In this document: positions 37,263 through 45,625 of the stretch, one piece after another
Position numbering within the stretch: position 1 is the stretch's first letter
Layout: each line of letters opens with the position of its first letter
Made by a program: the position numbers and the translations under genes
The notes under the pieces: generated by a model
Seen by the model: the letters and a program-made list of their open reading frames with translations, nothing else
Database searches by the model: none
Told to the model about the DNA's origin: nothing
From: Actinopolyspora lacussalsi
Lineage (GTDB): Bacteria > Actinomycetota > Actinomycetes > Mycobacteriales > Pseudonocardiaceae
Reading direction: 5' to 3'
Assembly (NCBI GenBank): GCA_030803735.1
Contig: JAURUC010000001.1
Coordinates: 1,621,501 to 1,685,500 of the forward strand
DNA length: 64,000 nucleotides

Positions 37263-38036
37263 TCACTCGGGTGAGCCGCCGTTTTCCGACTGCTCCGAGT
37301 CGGATCCCGAGCCGGTGTCGTCCGCCCCCGAGCCAGACTGCTCGGACTCGTCGGGAAGCAGCTGGCGCAGTGCCGCACCGGTGATGCGACGGAACGTGCG
37401 GTGCGGCCTGGACCGTTCCAGCACCGCCACCTCCAACTGCCCGACTCCCAACTGGCGGGATCCCTCGCCGCCGGCCATCAGGGCGCTCACCGCCTCACGA
37501 ACGGCGGGTTCGAGTTCCATGCCGTCGGTGAAGGAGTCCTTCAATACGGACGTGACGGTCTCGGCCTGCCCGCCCATCGCCACATACTGCGGTTCGTCGA
37601 CGATGGAACCGTCGTAGGTCAACCGGTACAGCTGGTCCGCGTCCGGCGTGCTCCCCACCTCGGCGACACAGATCTCCACCTCGAAGGGCTTGACCTGTTC
37701 GGTGAAGATGGCCCCCAGCGTCTGCGCGTAGGAGTTGGCCAGTGCCCGACCGGTGACGTCACGCCGGTCGTAGGAGTAACCCTTGACATCGGCCATCCTG
37801 ATACCGGCCATGCGCAGGTTCTCGAACTCGCTGTACCGCCCCACCGCGGCGAAGCCGATGCGATCGTAGATCTCGGAAATCTTGTGCAGGGTGGTCGAGG
37901 GGTTCTCGGCCACGAACAGCACCCCGCCCGTGTACTTGAGCACCACCACGCTACGACCCCGAGCGATCCCCTTGCGGGCGAGCTCGGAGCGTTCGCGCAT
38001 CAGCTGCTCTGGCGAGGTGTAGAAGGGCATCGTCAC
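37263..38036 (-). CDS. prcA: Proteasome subunit alpha
   Basis: 257 residues. [20 protein letters not shown] opens the alpha-type N-terminal gate region. [34 protein letters not shown] and the beta-sandwich core follow. The C-terminal 25 residues are acidic and low-complexity ([17 protein letters not shown]). It forms the outer rings of the 20S core and docks ARC. The gene starts 140 bp after prcB, a larger gap than in mycobacteria. Confidence 0.95.
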   Translation of the reverse strand: MTMPFYTSPEQLMRERSELARKGIARGRSVVVLKYTGGVLFVAENPSTTLHKISEIYDRIGFAAVGRYSEFENLRMAGIRMADVKGYSYDRRDVTGRALANSYAQTLGAIFTEQVKPFEVEICVAEVGSTPDADQLYRLTYDGSIVDEPQYVAMGGQAETVTSVLKDSFTDGMELEPAVREAVSALMAGGEGSRQLGVGQLEVAVLERSRPHRTFRRITGAALRQLLPDESEQSGSGADDTGSGSDSEQSENGGSPE

Positions 38037-38176
38037 GGTTGTGCACTCCTGGCTCGAATCGTGCTGTACCGACTTGGCACATGGCGCTTGCTTCGCACGC
38101 GGCGACGGACACCGGGCCGGCCGGAACGCACCGTGCTCCCGGTCGTGGCGATCCTGCCCCGCGCGGGCTCCCGGCC

Positions 38177-39034
38177 TCAGCCTCCGGGATTCTGCTGCCT
38201 GCCCGCGACGACCTCCTCGGCGACGGCGGCGGTGCGTTCCTCGGACATGCGGACAGCCCCCTCCGCACCGGTGATCGTGACCACCGTGGGATAGATCTTC
38301 CTGGCCACGTCCGGCCCACCCGTCGCGCTGTCGTCGTCGGCCGCGTCGTAGAGCGCCTCGATCGCGTTGCGCACGGCCGAGTCGACATCGGCCTCCGGAT
38401 CGTGACGTTTCTTCAACGCCGACTTGGCGAACAGCGAGCCCGAGCCGACGGCGTTGTACCCCGTGCTCTCGTCGTAGCGTCCGCCGGTGATGTCGTAAGT
38501 GACGATGCGCCCCGCCCTCTCGGGGTCCTCGGCAGCGGTGTCGAAACCGGCGAACAGTGGAACCACCGCGAGTCCGGCCATCGCACCCTGCAGGTTGCCG
38601 CGCAACATGGTCGCGAGCTTGTTGGCCTTACCGTCCAGCGAGAGCGGAACGCCCTCGATCTTCTCGTAGTGCTCGAGTTCGACGGCGTACAGTCGCACCA
38701 TCTCGAGCGCGATACCGGCGGTACCCGCGATCCCCACCGCGGAGTAGTCGTCGGTCACGTAGAGCTTGTCCATGTCCCGCTGGGCGATGATGTTGCCCAT
38801 CGTGGAACGACGATCTCCCGCGAGCAGCACACCTCCCCGGAAGGTCAGCGCGACGATGGTCGTCCCGTGCGGCACGTCCATCGATCCCTCGGTGCTGTCC
38901 GCGGCCCGCGGCAGCATCTCGGGGGCCGTGGCTCGAAGGAAGTCCGTGAACGAGGAGGATCCGGGAGTGAAGTACTCGGGGGGCAGCGCCTGACCCGGAT
39001 GGCTCCGAGTCGAGCTGGATTCCATGGGCGACAT
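38177..39034 (-). CDS. prcB: Proteasome subunit beta
   Basis: 285 residues from ATG 39034, chosen for GGAG five bases upstream. A 57-residue propeptide ends at HG, and the mature protein starts [12 protein letters not shown] with Thr 58 as the nucleophile. GDRRSTMGN contains the usual Asp and Arg. It is the peptidase of the 20S core. It follows pup by about 215 bp and leads prcA. Confidence 0.95.
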   Translation of the reverse strand: MSPMESSSTRSHPGQALPPEYFTPGSSSFTDFLRATAPEMLPRAADSTEGSMDVPHGTTIVALTFRGGVLLAGDRRSTMGNIIAQRDMDKLYVTDDYSAVGIAGTAGIALEMVRLYAVELEHYEKIEGVPLSLDGKANKLATMLRGNLQGAMAGLAVVPLFAGFDTAAEDPERAGRIVTYDITGGRYDESTGYNAVGSGSLFAKSALKKRHDPEADVDSAVRNAIEALYDAADDDSATGGPDVARKIYPTVVTITGAEGAVRMSEERTAAVAEEVVAGRQQNPGG

Positions 39035-39221
39035 CGTCTCCTGCTCGAAGTAACTGGCGTCACATGATCGGTTGTGCACACTTTAGGCCGTGCGCGGTCG
39101 CGCCGGTCGGCCCGGTGCCGGCCGGCGCTGACCGCGAAGCGGGAGTCCCATCGGGCGGTTCGGACGTCTTGTCCCGCCGTCTCAGCCGGGAGCGGCAGGA
39201 CGAACCGTCCCGAAGCACTCC

Positions 39222-39266
39222 GTTACTGGCCACCCTTCCGGGTCACTGGGTTACTGGCCACCCTTC
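39222..39266. repeat. Direct repeat of the pup 3' end
   Basis: The 17-mer gttactggccacccttc occurs at 39222-39238 and 39250-39266, a period of 28 bp. The right copy encodes the C-terminal KGGQ-stop of Pup. The left copy, just after the stop, spells the same KGGQ-stop in another frame. Confidence 0.75.
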
Positions 39267-39448
39267 TGGACGTAGGCCCGGACGAAGTCCTCGGCGTTCT
39301 CCTCCAGGACGTCGTCGATCTCGTCCAGAATGGTGTCCACGTCCTCGCCGAGCTTCTCCCGACGCTCCTGACCAGCGGATTCGGCACCGTTCTGTTCCTC
39401 GTCGCCTTCGTCTCCGCCGCCGTGCCGCTCAACCTTTTCCTGGGACAT
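39251..39448 (-). CDS. pup: Prokaryotic ubiquitin-like protein Pup
   Basis: 65 residues from ATG 39448 (MSQEKVERHGGG). The disordered acidic N-terminal half precedes the ARC-binding helix (DVDTILDEIDDVLEENAEDF) and the C-terminus VQKGGQ. The terminal Gln must be deamidated by Dop before PafA can use it. It sits between dop and prcB, the standard place. Confidence 0.97.
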   Translation of the reverse strand: MSQEKVERHGGGDEGDEEQNGAESAGQERREKLGEDVDTILDEIDDVLEENAEDFVRAYVQKGGQ

Positions 39449-39672
39449 CTCGCCTCCCGGTGGTCTCATCGAGGATGCCTGCCCGAAACCGACACCGCGG
39501 CTTCCGCCGGGCGTACCCGACAACGTCCCGGGCCGGACGGGCAACAAAACATCCTGGTGTGAACACTACCTAGTCAATCGGCCGCACGCCCAGATCCAAA
39601 GGTGGCCGTTTTGGATCTGTCGCGCTCCGAAGATCCCGCGACCGAGTGGTCATCGAACCGGGCGCTCCGATA

Positions 39673-41169
39673 TCACCCGCCGGTGAGGGAGTCCACCAGC
39701 TCCTCGGCGCTGGAGGCGGCCTCCAGCAGTTCACCCACGTGCGCCTTCGTCCCCCGCAGCGGTTCCAGGGTCGGGATACGCACCAGCGACTCGCGTCCCA
39801 GGTCGAAGATCACCGAGTCCCAGGAGGCGGCGGCGACCTCGTTCGGGTAGCGCTCCAGACACCGACCGCGGAAGTAGGCCCTGGTGTCCTCCGGCGGTGT
39901 CGTGACGGCCTCACGGACTTCCTCCTCGGCGAGGATGCGACGCATCGAACCACGGCTGACCAGCCGGTTGTACAGTCCCTTGTCCATGCGAACGTCGGCG
40001 TACTGCAGGTCGATCATGTGCAACCGCGGCGAGCCCCAGCCGAGGTTGTCCCGGCTGCGGTAGTTCTCCATCAGCTTCAACTTGGCGGGCCAGTCGAGCC
40101 GGTCGGCGCACTCCATCGGATCGCGCGCGAGCAGGTCTAGGACTTCTCCCCAGGTACGCACCACCTCGCCCGAGGTGTGGCTGCCGTGCGCCTCGACGTA
40201 CTCCACCGCCCGCTCGTGATAGGCCCGCTGCAGGTCGAGACCGGTGAAATGTCGCCCGTCGGCGAGTTCGACCTTCTGATTGAGGCTCGGGTCGTGGCTG
40301 ATCTGGTGCACCGCCTTGACCGGATCGGCCAACCGGAGATCGTCGAAACGACGTCCGGACTCGATCATGTCCAGGACCAGGGCGGTAGTGCCGAGCTTGA
40401 GGTAGGTGGCCGTCTCGGCGAGGTTGGCGTCGCCGAGGATCACGTGCAACCTGCGGTATTTGTCGGCATCGGCGTGGGGTTCGTCCCTGGTGTTGATGAT
40501 GCCGCGTTTGAGGGTGGTCTCCAGCCCCACCTCGACCTCGACGTAATCGGCGCGCTGCGAGAGCTGGAAGCCCGGTTTCTCCCCCACCTGGCCGATGCCC
40601 ACCCGGCCGGAACCGCAGACGATCTGCCTGGAGACGAAGAAGGGCGTGAGTCCGGCGATGACGGCCGTGAACGGGGTGTCACGGGCACACAGGTAGTTCT
40701 CGTGGGTGCCGTAGCTGGCGCCCTTGCCGTCGATGTTGTTCTTGTACAGCTGGATCGGGGTGGTGCTCGGTACGCTGGCGGCACGCAGCGCTGCCTCCTC
40801 CATCACCCGCTCCCCGGCCTTGTCCCAGAGCACGGCGTCACGCGGATTGGTCACCTCTGGAGCGGAGTACTCCGGGTGGGCGTGGTCGACGTAGAGTCGC
40901 GCACCGTTGGTGAGAATGACGTTGGCCGCACCGAGATCGTCACCCTCCGAGCCGTTCGACGGTGCCGTCGAGGCGCCCATGTCGAAGCCGCGGGCGTCGC
41001 GCAACGGCGATTCCACCTCGTAGTCCCACCGAGCGCGCCGCGCTCGGGGGATGTCGGCCGCCGCCGCGTAGGCCAGCACGATGTGGGTGGAGGTCAGCAC
41101 CGGGTTCGCGGTCGCGTCTCCCGGCACGGTTATCCCGTACTCCACCTCGGTTCCCATGATCCGACGCAT
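39673..41169 (-). CDS. dop: Pup deamidase/depupylase Dop
   Basis: 498 residues. [13 protein letters not shown] starts the carboxylate-amine fold. The catalytic Asp is residue 95 in [16 protein letters not shown]. Residues about 40-80 form the extra Dop loop ([18 protein letters not shown]...) absent from Paf[21 protein letters not shown] is shared with PafA. It deamidates Pup-Gln and removes Pup from substrates. It leads the proteasome block. Confidence 0.96.
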   Translation of the reverse strand: MRRIMGTEVEYGITVPGDATANPVLTSTHIVLAYAAAADIPRARRARWDYEVESPLRDARGFDMGASTAPSNGSEGDDLGAANVILTNGARLYVDHAHPEYSAPEVTNPRDAVLWDKAGERVMEEAALRAASVPSTTPIQLYKNNIDGKGASYGTHENYLCARDTPFTAVIAGLTPFFVSRQIVCGSGRVGIGQVGEKPGFQLSQRADYVEVEVGLETTLKRGIINTRDEPHADADKYRRLHVILGDANLAETATYLKLGTTALVLDMIESGRRFDDLRLADPVKAVHQISHDPSLNQKVELADGRHFTGLDLQRAYHERAVEYVEAHGSHTSGEVVRTWGEVLDLLARDPMECADRLDWPAKLKLMENYRSRDNLGWGSPRLHMIDLQYADVRMDKGLYNRLVSRGSMRRILAEEEVREAVTTPPEDTRAYFRGRCLERYPNEVAAASWDSVIFDLGRESLVRIPTLEPLRGTKAHVGELLEAASSAEELVDSLTGG

Positions 41170-41360
41170 GGTATTCAGCCTACGGGTTCAACGCGGCGTA
41201 CGACTCCCCGTAGCGTTCACATTCCGGTCCCGTGCGCGGGCAACGACGGTGGGCCCGCACCCACTGTCGACACCGGCTCGCTCACTGCCGCTACCGGCTC
41301 GACGCGGCACCGCGCGAGGACATTCTCCCCCGGCGCCGGCAACGGAACTGACATCCTCGG

Positions 41361-41876
41361 GTGGTGACCATCGGAGAGGAACGAGTCGCCGTCTACGACC
41401 GAAACGGCTCGGTGGTCGGTTCGGCCCTGCGAGCACGTATGCGCTCCGAGGGACTGTGGCACGCGGCCACCTCGGTGCTGGTGCGTTCCACGGACCTGAC
41501 GAAGGTGTACGTGCACCGACGCACCGCGGACAAGGACGTCTACCCGGCCATGTACGACTGCTGGGCGGGCGGTGTCGTGGCGGCCGGTGAGACTCCGGAC
41601 GAGGCAGCCCGGCGGGAGTTGGCCGAGGAGCTGGGAATCCAGGCGGAACCGCGTTTCCTGTTCCGGACCAGCCACGAACGAGGACCGGTGCGATTTCACG
41701 CTTTCGTGTACGAGATCCGCTGGGACGGGACCGTGATCCATCAGCCGGAGGAAATAGCCGCTGGCTGGTGGATGCCGCTGACCGAGCTGCGGGAACGCGC
41801 ACGGGATCCGGACTGGCCGTTCGTTCCGGACGGCAGGCAGTTCCTCACCGAGTGGTTCGACCTCCGGGAAAGTTGA
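41361..41876 (+). CDS. NUDIX hydrolase
   Basis: 171 residues. The NUDIX box G-x5-E-x7-REx2EE-x-G is at 71-93 (GVVAAGETPDEAARRELAEE then LGI). The flanking LWHAATSVLV ... VYVHRRTADKDVYP is that of the isopentenyl-diphosphate isomerase-like YfcD branch. Substrate unknown. GTG start at 41361. Its stop codon begins the 23-bp stop module and the structured repeat follows. Confidence 0.82.
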   Translation: MVTIGEERVAVYDRNGSVVGSALRARMRSEGLWHAATSVLVRSTDLTKVYVHRRTADKDVYPAMYDCWAGGVVAAGETPDEAARRELAEELGIQAEPRFLFRTSHERGPVRFHAFVYEIRWDGTVIHQPEEIAAGWWMPLTELRERARDPDWPFVPDGRQFLTEWFDLRES

Positions 41877-41896
41877 TTGAAGTTTTCCGGTCGGGT
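41874..41896 (+). repeat. Stop-codon module, copy 3
   Basis: The NUDIX TGA starts the pattern TGATTGAAG, TTTTCCGG, T, CGGGT, matching 12139-12161 and 25596-25574. Here it is followed 12 bases later by the structured repeat, so the two modules are physically linked. Confidence 0.65.
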
Positions 41897-41908
41897 TTCG
41901 AACTACTC

Positions 41909-41970
41909 GCTTGGCGGAACCTCCCGCTCGCTCTCGCTCCGGGAGGTCCGACATCGGGTAGCGACCTTCG
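41909..41970 (+). repeat. Structured 3'UTR repeat, copy D (short)
   Basis: On the plus strand TTGGCGGAACCTC begins at 41911, 34 bases after the NUDIX stop. ctcccgctcgctctcgctcc, gggaggtccgacatcgggta and gcgacc follow. The part matching the proximal arm of copies A-C is kept; the distal arm is lost before the SDR stop at 41981. gcgggagg-like words allow a local stem with ctcccgc. Confidence 0.6.
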
Positions 41971-41980
41971 AGAGCCCACG

Positions 41981-42745
41981 TCAGACGGCGGACCACCCGT
42001 TGTCCACCGGCAGGACGACCCCGCTGACATTGCTGGCGGCATCGGAAGCGAGGAACACGATGGCGGATGCCTGCTCGTCGGCGTCGGCGACGCGACCGAT
42101 GTTCTTGCCGTAGCTGCCGAGAACGTTGGGGCCGAGCGCCTCGGGATCGGCGTCGACGGTGATGCCGGTCGCGGTACCGCCGGGGGCGATCGCGTTGGCC
42201 CGGATGCCGCTGTCGCGGTACATGACGGCCAGCGACTTCGTCAGTCCGACGACGCCGTGCTTGGCGGAAGTGTAGGCGGCCCCCGCCGCACTGCCCCGCA
42301 GGGACGCCTCCGAGGCCGTGTTGACCACGACACCGCTGCCCTTGGCCAGCATGTGCGGCAGCGCCGCGCGGGTGAGCAGGAAGGGAGCGCTCAGGTTGAC
42401 CCGCAGGACGCGTTCCCACTCGGCGTCGGTCAGATCGGCCACCGCGGCGAAGCTGTCCATGATGCCCGCGTTGTTGACCAGCACGTCCGGCCCGCCGAAC
42501 CGTTCCACCGCGGTGGAGACGATCTCGTCGACCACGGTCCGCTCGCTCAGATCGCCGATCACGGTGGTCGCGGTGCCCTCCTGTTTCCGGATCAGCTGTT
42601 CGGTGGCCGAGGCACCTTCGGCATCGAGGTCCGCGATGAGTACCCGCGCCCCCTCGGAGGCGAACCGCAGCGCGGCGGCGCGCCCGATACCCGATCCGGC
42701 GCCGGTGACCACGACGCAGCGCCCTTCCAGGCCGGTTCCACTCAT
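41981..42745 (-). CDS. SDR-family oxidoreductase
   Basis: 254 residues. NAD(P) motif TGAGSGIGRA at 14-23, NNAG at 91-94, catalytic Ser in NTASEAS, Tyr 158 and Lys 162 in YTSAK. The acidic residue after strand 2 (ADLDAEG) suggests NAD. Classical SDR; substrate unknown. It is divergent from a TetR-type regulator 157 bp away, which probably controls it. Confidence 0.88.
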   Translation of the reverse strand: MSGTGLEGRCVVVTGAGSGIGRAAALRFASEGARVLIADLDAEGASATEQLIRKQEGTATTVIGDLSERTVVDEIVSTAVERFGGPDVLVNNAGIMDSFAAVADLTDAEWERVLRVNLSAPFLLTRAALPHMLAKGSGVVVNTASEASLRGSAAGAAYTSAKHGVVGLTKSLAVMYRDSGIRANAIAPGGTATGITVDADPEALGPNVLGSYGKNIGRVADADEQASAIVFLASDAASNVSGVVLPVDNGWSAV

Positions 42746-42902
42746 CCCGAACTCCTTTTCCGCCCTGTTCCGGGCCCGCCGGACGACCGATGTGACCCGA
42801 ACCGTTCGATACTTCTAGGCACAGTACGCCAAGTTTACATTATGCGCCGAAAAATGAACGACCTAGAATCGGGTGACCGCCGCCACGAGGAGGAAACCCG
42901 GG

Positions 42903-43574
42903 ATGTCGAGCGAGCAGGAGACGTCCAACAGGCGCACCGGACGCCCGCCGCTGACCGAGCGCCGCAAGGCGGCGACGCGCATGGACATCGCACGTGAGGC
43001 GGTGCGGCTGTTCACGAGCAAAGGGGTCGCCGAGACCTCGGCCGATGAGATAGCGGAAGCGGCCGGGTTGTCGATCCGGACGCTGTGGCGCTACTGCCCG
43101 GGGCCGGGCAAGGAGAGTTTCATACGCCCACTGCTGACCAACGGGATCGACGACGTGGCCCGAGCGTTGGCCGACTGGGCGCCCGGCGAGGCGCTGCCCG
43201 ACCAACTGAGCGGGCACGCCGGGGCCGACGAGAACGCGGATGTGGACACCATGCTGGCGCTGGTCCGACTGACCAAGGAGGAGCCGGAGATCAGGACGGT
43301 GTGGCTGCAGGCTCACCGGGACGCGGAACCCGCGTTCGCCGCGGGGATCGCCCACCGAACCGGCAGGCGGGCCGACGAGCTGAGCGTGAAGACGGAGGCG
43401 GCGATGGTCAACACGGCACTGCGGGTGGCCGTGGAGCACACCGCCGAGCACTCCCCCGCGCCGGAGCGGGCCGGCACCGTGCTGCGCGCGGCGTTGCGCG
43501 AGGTCCTCCCGACGATCAGCCGGGATGTCCCCGACCATGCTGTCGGCAACGCTCTTCCCGGTGCGCCCGCTTAG
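42903..43574 (+). CDS. TetR-family regulator
   Basis: 223 residues from ATG 42903 with GAGGAGG upstream. HTH at about 20-65: RKAATRMDIAREAVRLFTSK, TSADEIAEAAGLSIRTLWRY. The C-terminal ligand domain is MftR/TetR_C-like. RTLWRYCPGPGKESF is a recognised variant of the 'YxYFPxKE' end of TetR domains. Divergent from the SDR gene. An inverted pair ttctagg ... cctagaa spans the intergenic region and may mark the operator. Confidence 0.82.
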   Translation: MSSEQETSNRRTGRPPLTERRKAATRMDIAREAVRLFTSKGVAETSADEIAEAAGLSIRTLWRYCPGPGKESFIRPLLTNGIDDVARALADWAPGEALPDQLSGHAGADENADVDTMLALVRLTKEEPEIRTVWLQAHRDAEPAFAAGIAHRTGRRADELSVKTEAAMVNTALRVAVEHTAEHSPAPERAGTVLRAALREVLPTISRDVPDHAVGNALPGAPA

Positions 43575-43641
43575 AATCGCTCGGCCACGAGGATCCACGC
43601 CCGCTTCACGAGGCTCCCCAGGTTCACAGGACTCTCCCGGT

Positions 43642-44661
43642 TCACAGCCCGTGGCGGCGTTCGCCCATTACCGCTTCACAGCCACGGGCCTCGGACTCGG
43701 CGGAGAACGGGTCTCGGTGAGCGGCGACCGCACGGGCTGTCTCCTCCTCGACCAGGTCGGCGTTGATGCGTGCCGCCGCGTTGGCTCCCGCCGCGGCAGC
43801 GGGACCGACCTGGGCCGACGGATCGGTGACATTGCCCGCGACCCACACTCCGTCGACATCGGTGGCACCGGTCGCGTCGGACGGGACGTGCTCCCCGACC
43901 CCGGCCGGGTGCTCCACCGCACGCAGCCCGAGCTCGGCCAGGAACGCGGCACGCGCCGTCATCCGTGGCGCGACCGCGAGCACTTCGCGGCCGACCACGG
44001 TGCCGCCGACGAGTCGCACCCCGCTGATCCCACGCTCACCGAGCTCCAACGAGTCGACAGCGCCGTCGATCACCTCGATGCCGCGCGCCGCGAGCCGTTC
44101 CGCCTCCTCGCCGGTGGGCGCGGCCCGGGTGTGGCAGAAGAACTTGACATCAAAGCTCCACTGGCGGAACAGCAACGCCTGGTGCACCGACATCGGTCCG
44201 GTCGCCAGCACACCGATGGCCCGGTCCCGAACCTCCCAGCCGTGGCAGTACGGGCAGTGCACCACATCCCTGCCCCAGCGTTCCCGCAGCCCGGCCACCT
44301 CGGGCAGCTCGTCTACCAGACCCGTGGTCACCAGCAACCGGCGAGCACTGATCCGAGAACCGTCGAGCAGGGTCACGTCGAATCCGGCGTCGTCCCGAGC
44401 CACTGAACCGACCTCGCCCGCGAGCAGGTGACCACCGTAATCGCGCACCTCCTCCCGGCCGCGTTCCAGGAGCTCCGCCGGAGGGACCCCCTCGCGCCCG
44501 AGCAGACCGTGCACCCCGGCTGCCGGGGCGTTGCGCTGCTCGCCCGAGTCGATCACCACCACCGAGCGCCGCGCCCGCGACAGCATCAGCGCCCCGTTCA
44601 AACCGGCGGCTCCGCCACCGATCACCGCAACCTCGTAGTGCGTACCCGATTCGTCGGTCAT
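43642..44661 (-). CDS. Thioredoxin-reductase-like FAD oxidoreductase
   Basis: 339 residues from ATG 44661. FAD motif VIGGGAAGLNGAL at 13-25, redox pair CPYC at 136-139, second dinucleotide site degenerate (GVLATGPMSVHQAL), and VWVAGNVTDPSAQVGPAAAAG near the end for FAD. Members with CPYC and a weak NADPH motif are found widely in actinomycetes; the electron donor is unclear. It is divergent from an XRE-cupin regulator with palindromes between them. Confidence 0.82.
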   Translation of the reverse strand: MTDESGTHYEVAVIGGGAAGLNGALMLSRARRSVVVIDSGEQRNAPAAGVHGLLGREGVPPAELLERGREEVRDYGGHLLAGEVGSVARDDAGFDVTLLDGSRISARRLLVTTGLVDELPEVAGLRERWGRDVVHCPYCHGWEVRDRAIGVLATGPMSVHQALLFRQWSFDVKFFCHTRAAPTGEEAERLAARGIEVIDGAVDSLELGERGISGVRLVGGTVVGREVLAVAPRMTARAAFLAELGLRAVEHPAGVGEHVPSDATGATDVDGVWVAGNVTDPSAQVGPAAAAGANAAARINADLVEEETARAVAAHRDPFSAESEARGCEAVMGERRHGL

Positions 44662-44706
44662 TACCACCACCTCCACCACCACCATGCGAATCCGCGGGAA
44701 ACATCT

Positions 44707-44731
44707 GCAACTTTTGTTGCCGCAATGGCAA
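44707..44731. promoter_or_regulatory. Two overlapping palindromes, likely XRE operator
   Basis: GCAAC-TTTT-GTTGC (44707-44720) and TTGCC-GCAAT-GGCAA (44717-44731) overlap in the 79-bp gap between the divergent oxidoreductase (start 44661) and XRE gene (start 44741). They share the half-site TTGC. The position suits repression or activation of both genes. Confidence 0.5.
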
Positions 44732-44740
44732 ACTGAGGGC

Positions 44741-45331
44741 ATGGACGACGACCTCGACCAGACACTCGACACGGTCGGTCCCCGGCTGCGAGCGCTCCGC
44801 AGGCAGCGCGAAACCACGCTCAACGAGCTGTCGGAGACGACCGGTATATCGGTGAGCACACTGTCCCGCCTGGAATCGGGCGAGCGCAGACCGGCCCTCG
44901 AACTACTGCTCCCGCTGGCGAGGGCGCACGGTGTGACGCTCGACGAACTCGTGGACGCCCCGCCCACCGGCGACCCGCGCGTGCACCTGCGGCCGGTCAA
45001 CCGGCACGGCATGACCATGCTGCCGCTGACCCGCCGCGCGGGCGGGATCCAGGCGTACAAGCTCGTGATCCCGGCGACTCACCGCCCCGCCGTTCCCGAT
45101 CCGCGGAGCCACGAGGGCTACGAATGGCTCTACGTGCTCAACGGGCGCCTCCGGCTCGTGCTCGGGGAACACGACCTGGAGCTCTCGCCCGGCGAGGCCG
45201 CCGAGTTCGACACCCGCACACCGCACTGGTTCGGCAGCGCCACCGAGGAGTCCGTGGAATTCCTCAGCCTGTTCGGCAAGCAGGGCGAGCGCGCCCACCT
45301 ACGCGCCCGGCCCCGCGAGAACTCCTCGTGA
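44741..45331 (+). CDS. XRE-family regulator with cupin domain
   Basis: 196 residues. HTH_3 at about 12-66 (LRALRRQRETTLNELSETTG, ISVSTLSRLESGERRPAL). Linker, then a cupin_2 domain (about 110-185) with EGYEWLYVLNGRLRLVLGEH and FDTRTPHWFGS. The domain order is that of PuuR/SinR-like metabolic regulators that sense a small ligand in the cupin. Divergent from the thioredoxin-reductase-like gene, its likely target. Confidence 0.86.
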   Translation: MDDDLDQTLDTVGPRLRALRRQRETTLNELSETTGISVSTLSRLESGERRPALELLLPLARAHGVTLDELVDAPPTGDPRVHLRPVNRHGMTMLPLTRRAGGIQAYKLVIPATHRPAVPDPRSHEGYEWLYVLNGRLRLVLGEHDLELSPGEAAEFDTRTPHWFGSATEESVEFLSLFGKQGERAHLRARPRENSS

Positions 45332-45485
45332 AGTGACCGACCAGTAGGCGCAGCCACCTCGGCCCGCGAGAGGTGCGGGTGGCGGAACCTCCAGGGGCGC
45401 CGAAGCGGCCCGGCGATTTCGCGAGAAATCGACGCACCCTCGGTGCGACAGCACCGAAACGACCACGCACGCAGCCCGACCACCA

Positions 45486-45595
45486 GCGGGTTCTCCCGTG
45501 CGGCTCTCGTGAGGACGGCCCCGACGTTGTGTAGGCCGCTACCCGAAGTCGGGGCACCCGCAACGAGAGCCGTGCGAGAGGTTCCGCCAAGCAAC
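45486..45595 (-). repeat. Structured 3'UTR repeat, copy B
   Basis: Minus-strand orientation, TTGGCGGAACCTC begins 35 bases after the aldo-keto reductase stop (45626). Outer stem CGGCTCTCGT/ACGAGAGCCG, inner stem CCCCGAC/GTCGGGG. It shares most of the 110-bp core with copy A. An extra GGCGGAACCTC lies in the opposite orientation at 45374-45386. Confidence 0.75.
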
Positions 45596-45625
45596 CGCTC
45601 GAGCAACTCGATCGCGTGTAAGTTC

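Noticed and set aside
35635..37617. A 660-codon plus-strand frame opposite pafA and prcA
   Set aside because: Antisense shadow of two clearly recognised proteasome genes; composition is unnatural and no ribosome site precedes it.
39223..39432. A 69-codon frame ending RKGGQ next to pup
   Set aside because: It lies within pup in another frame and ends in the duplicated pup tail. The true Pup frame has start, helix and GGQ end. The duplicated tail itself is reported as a finding.
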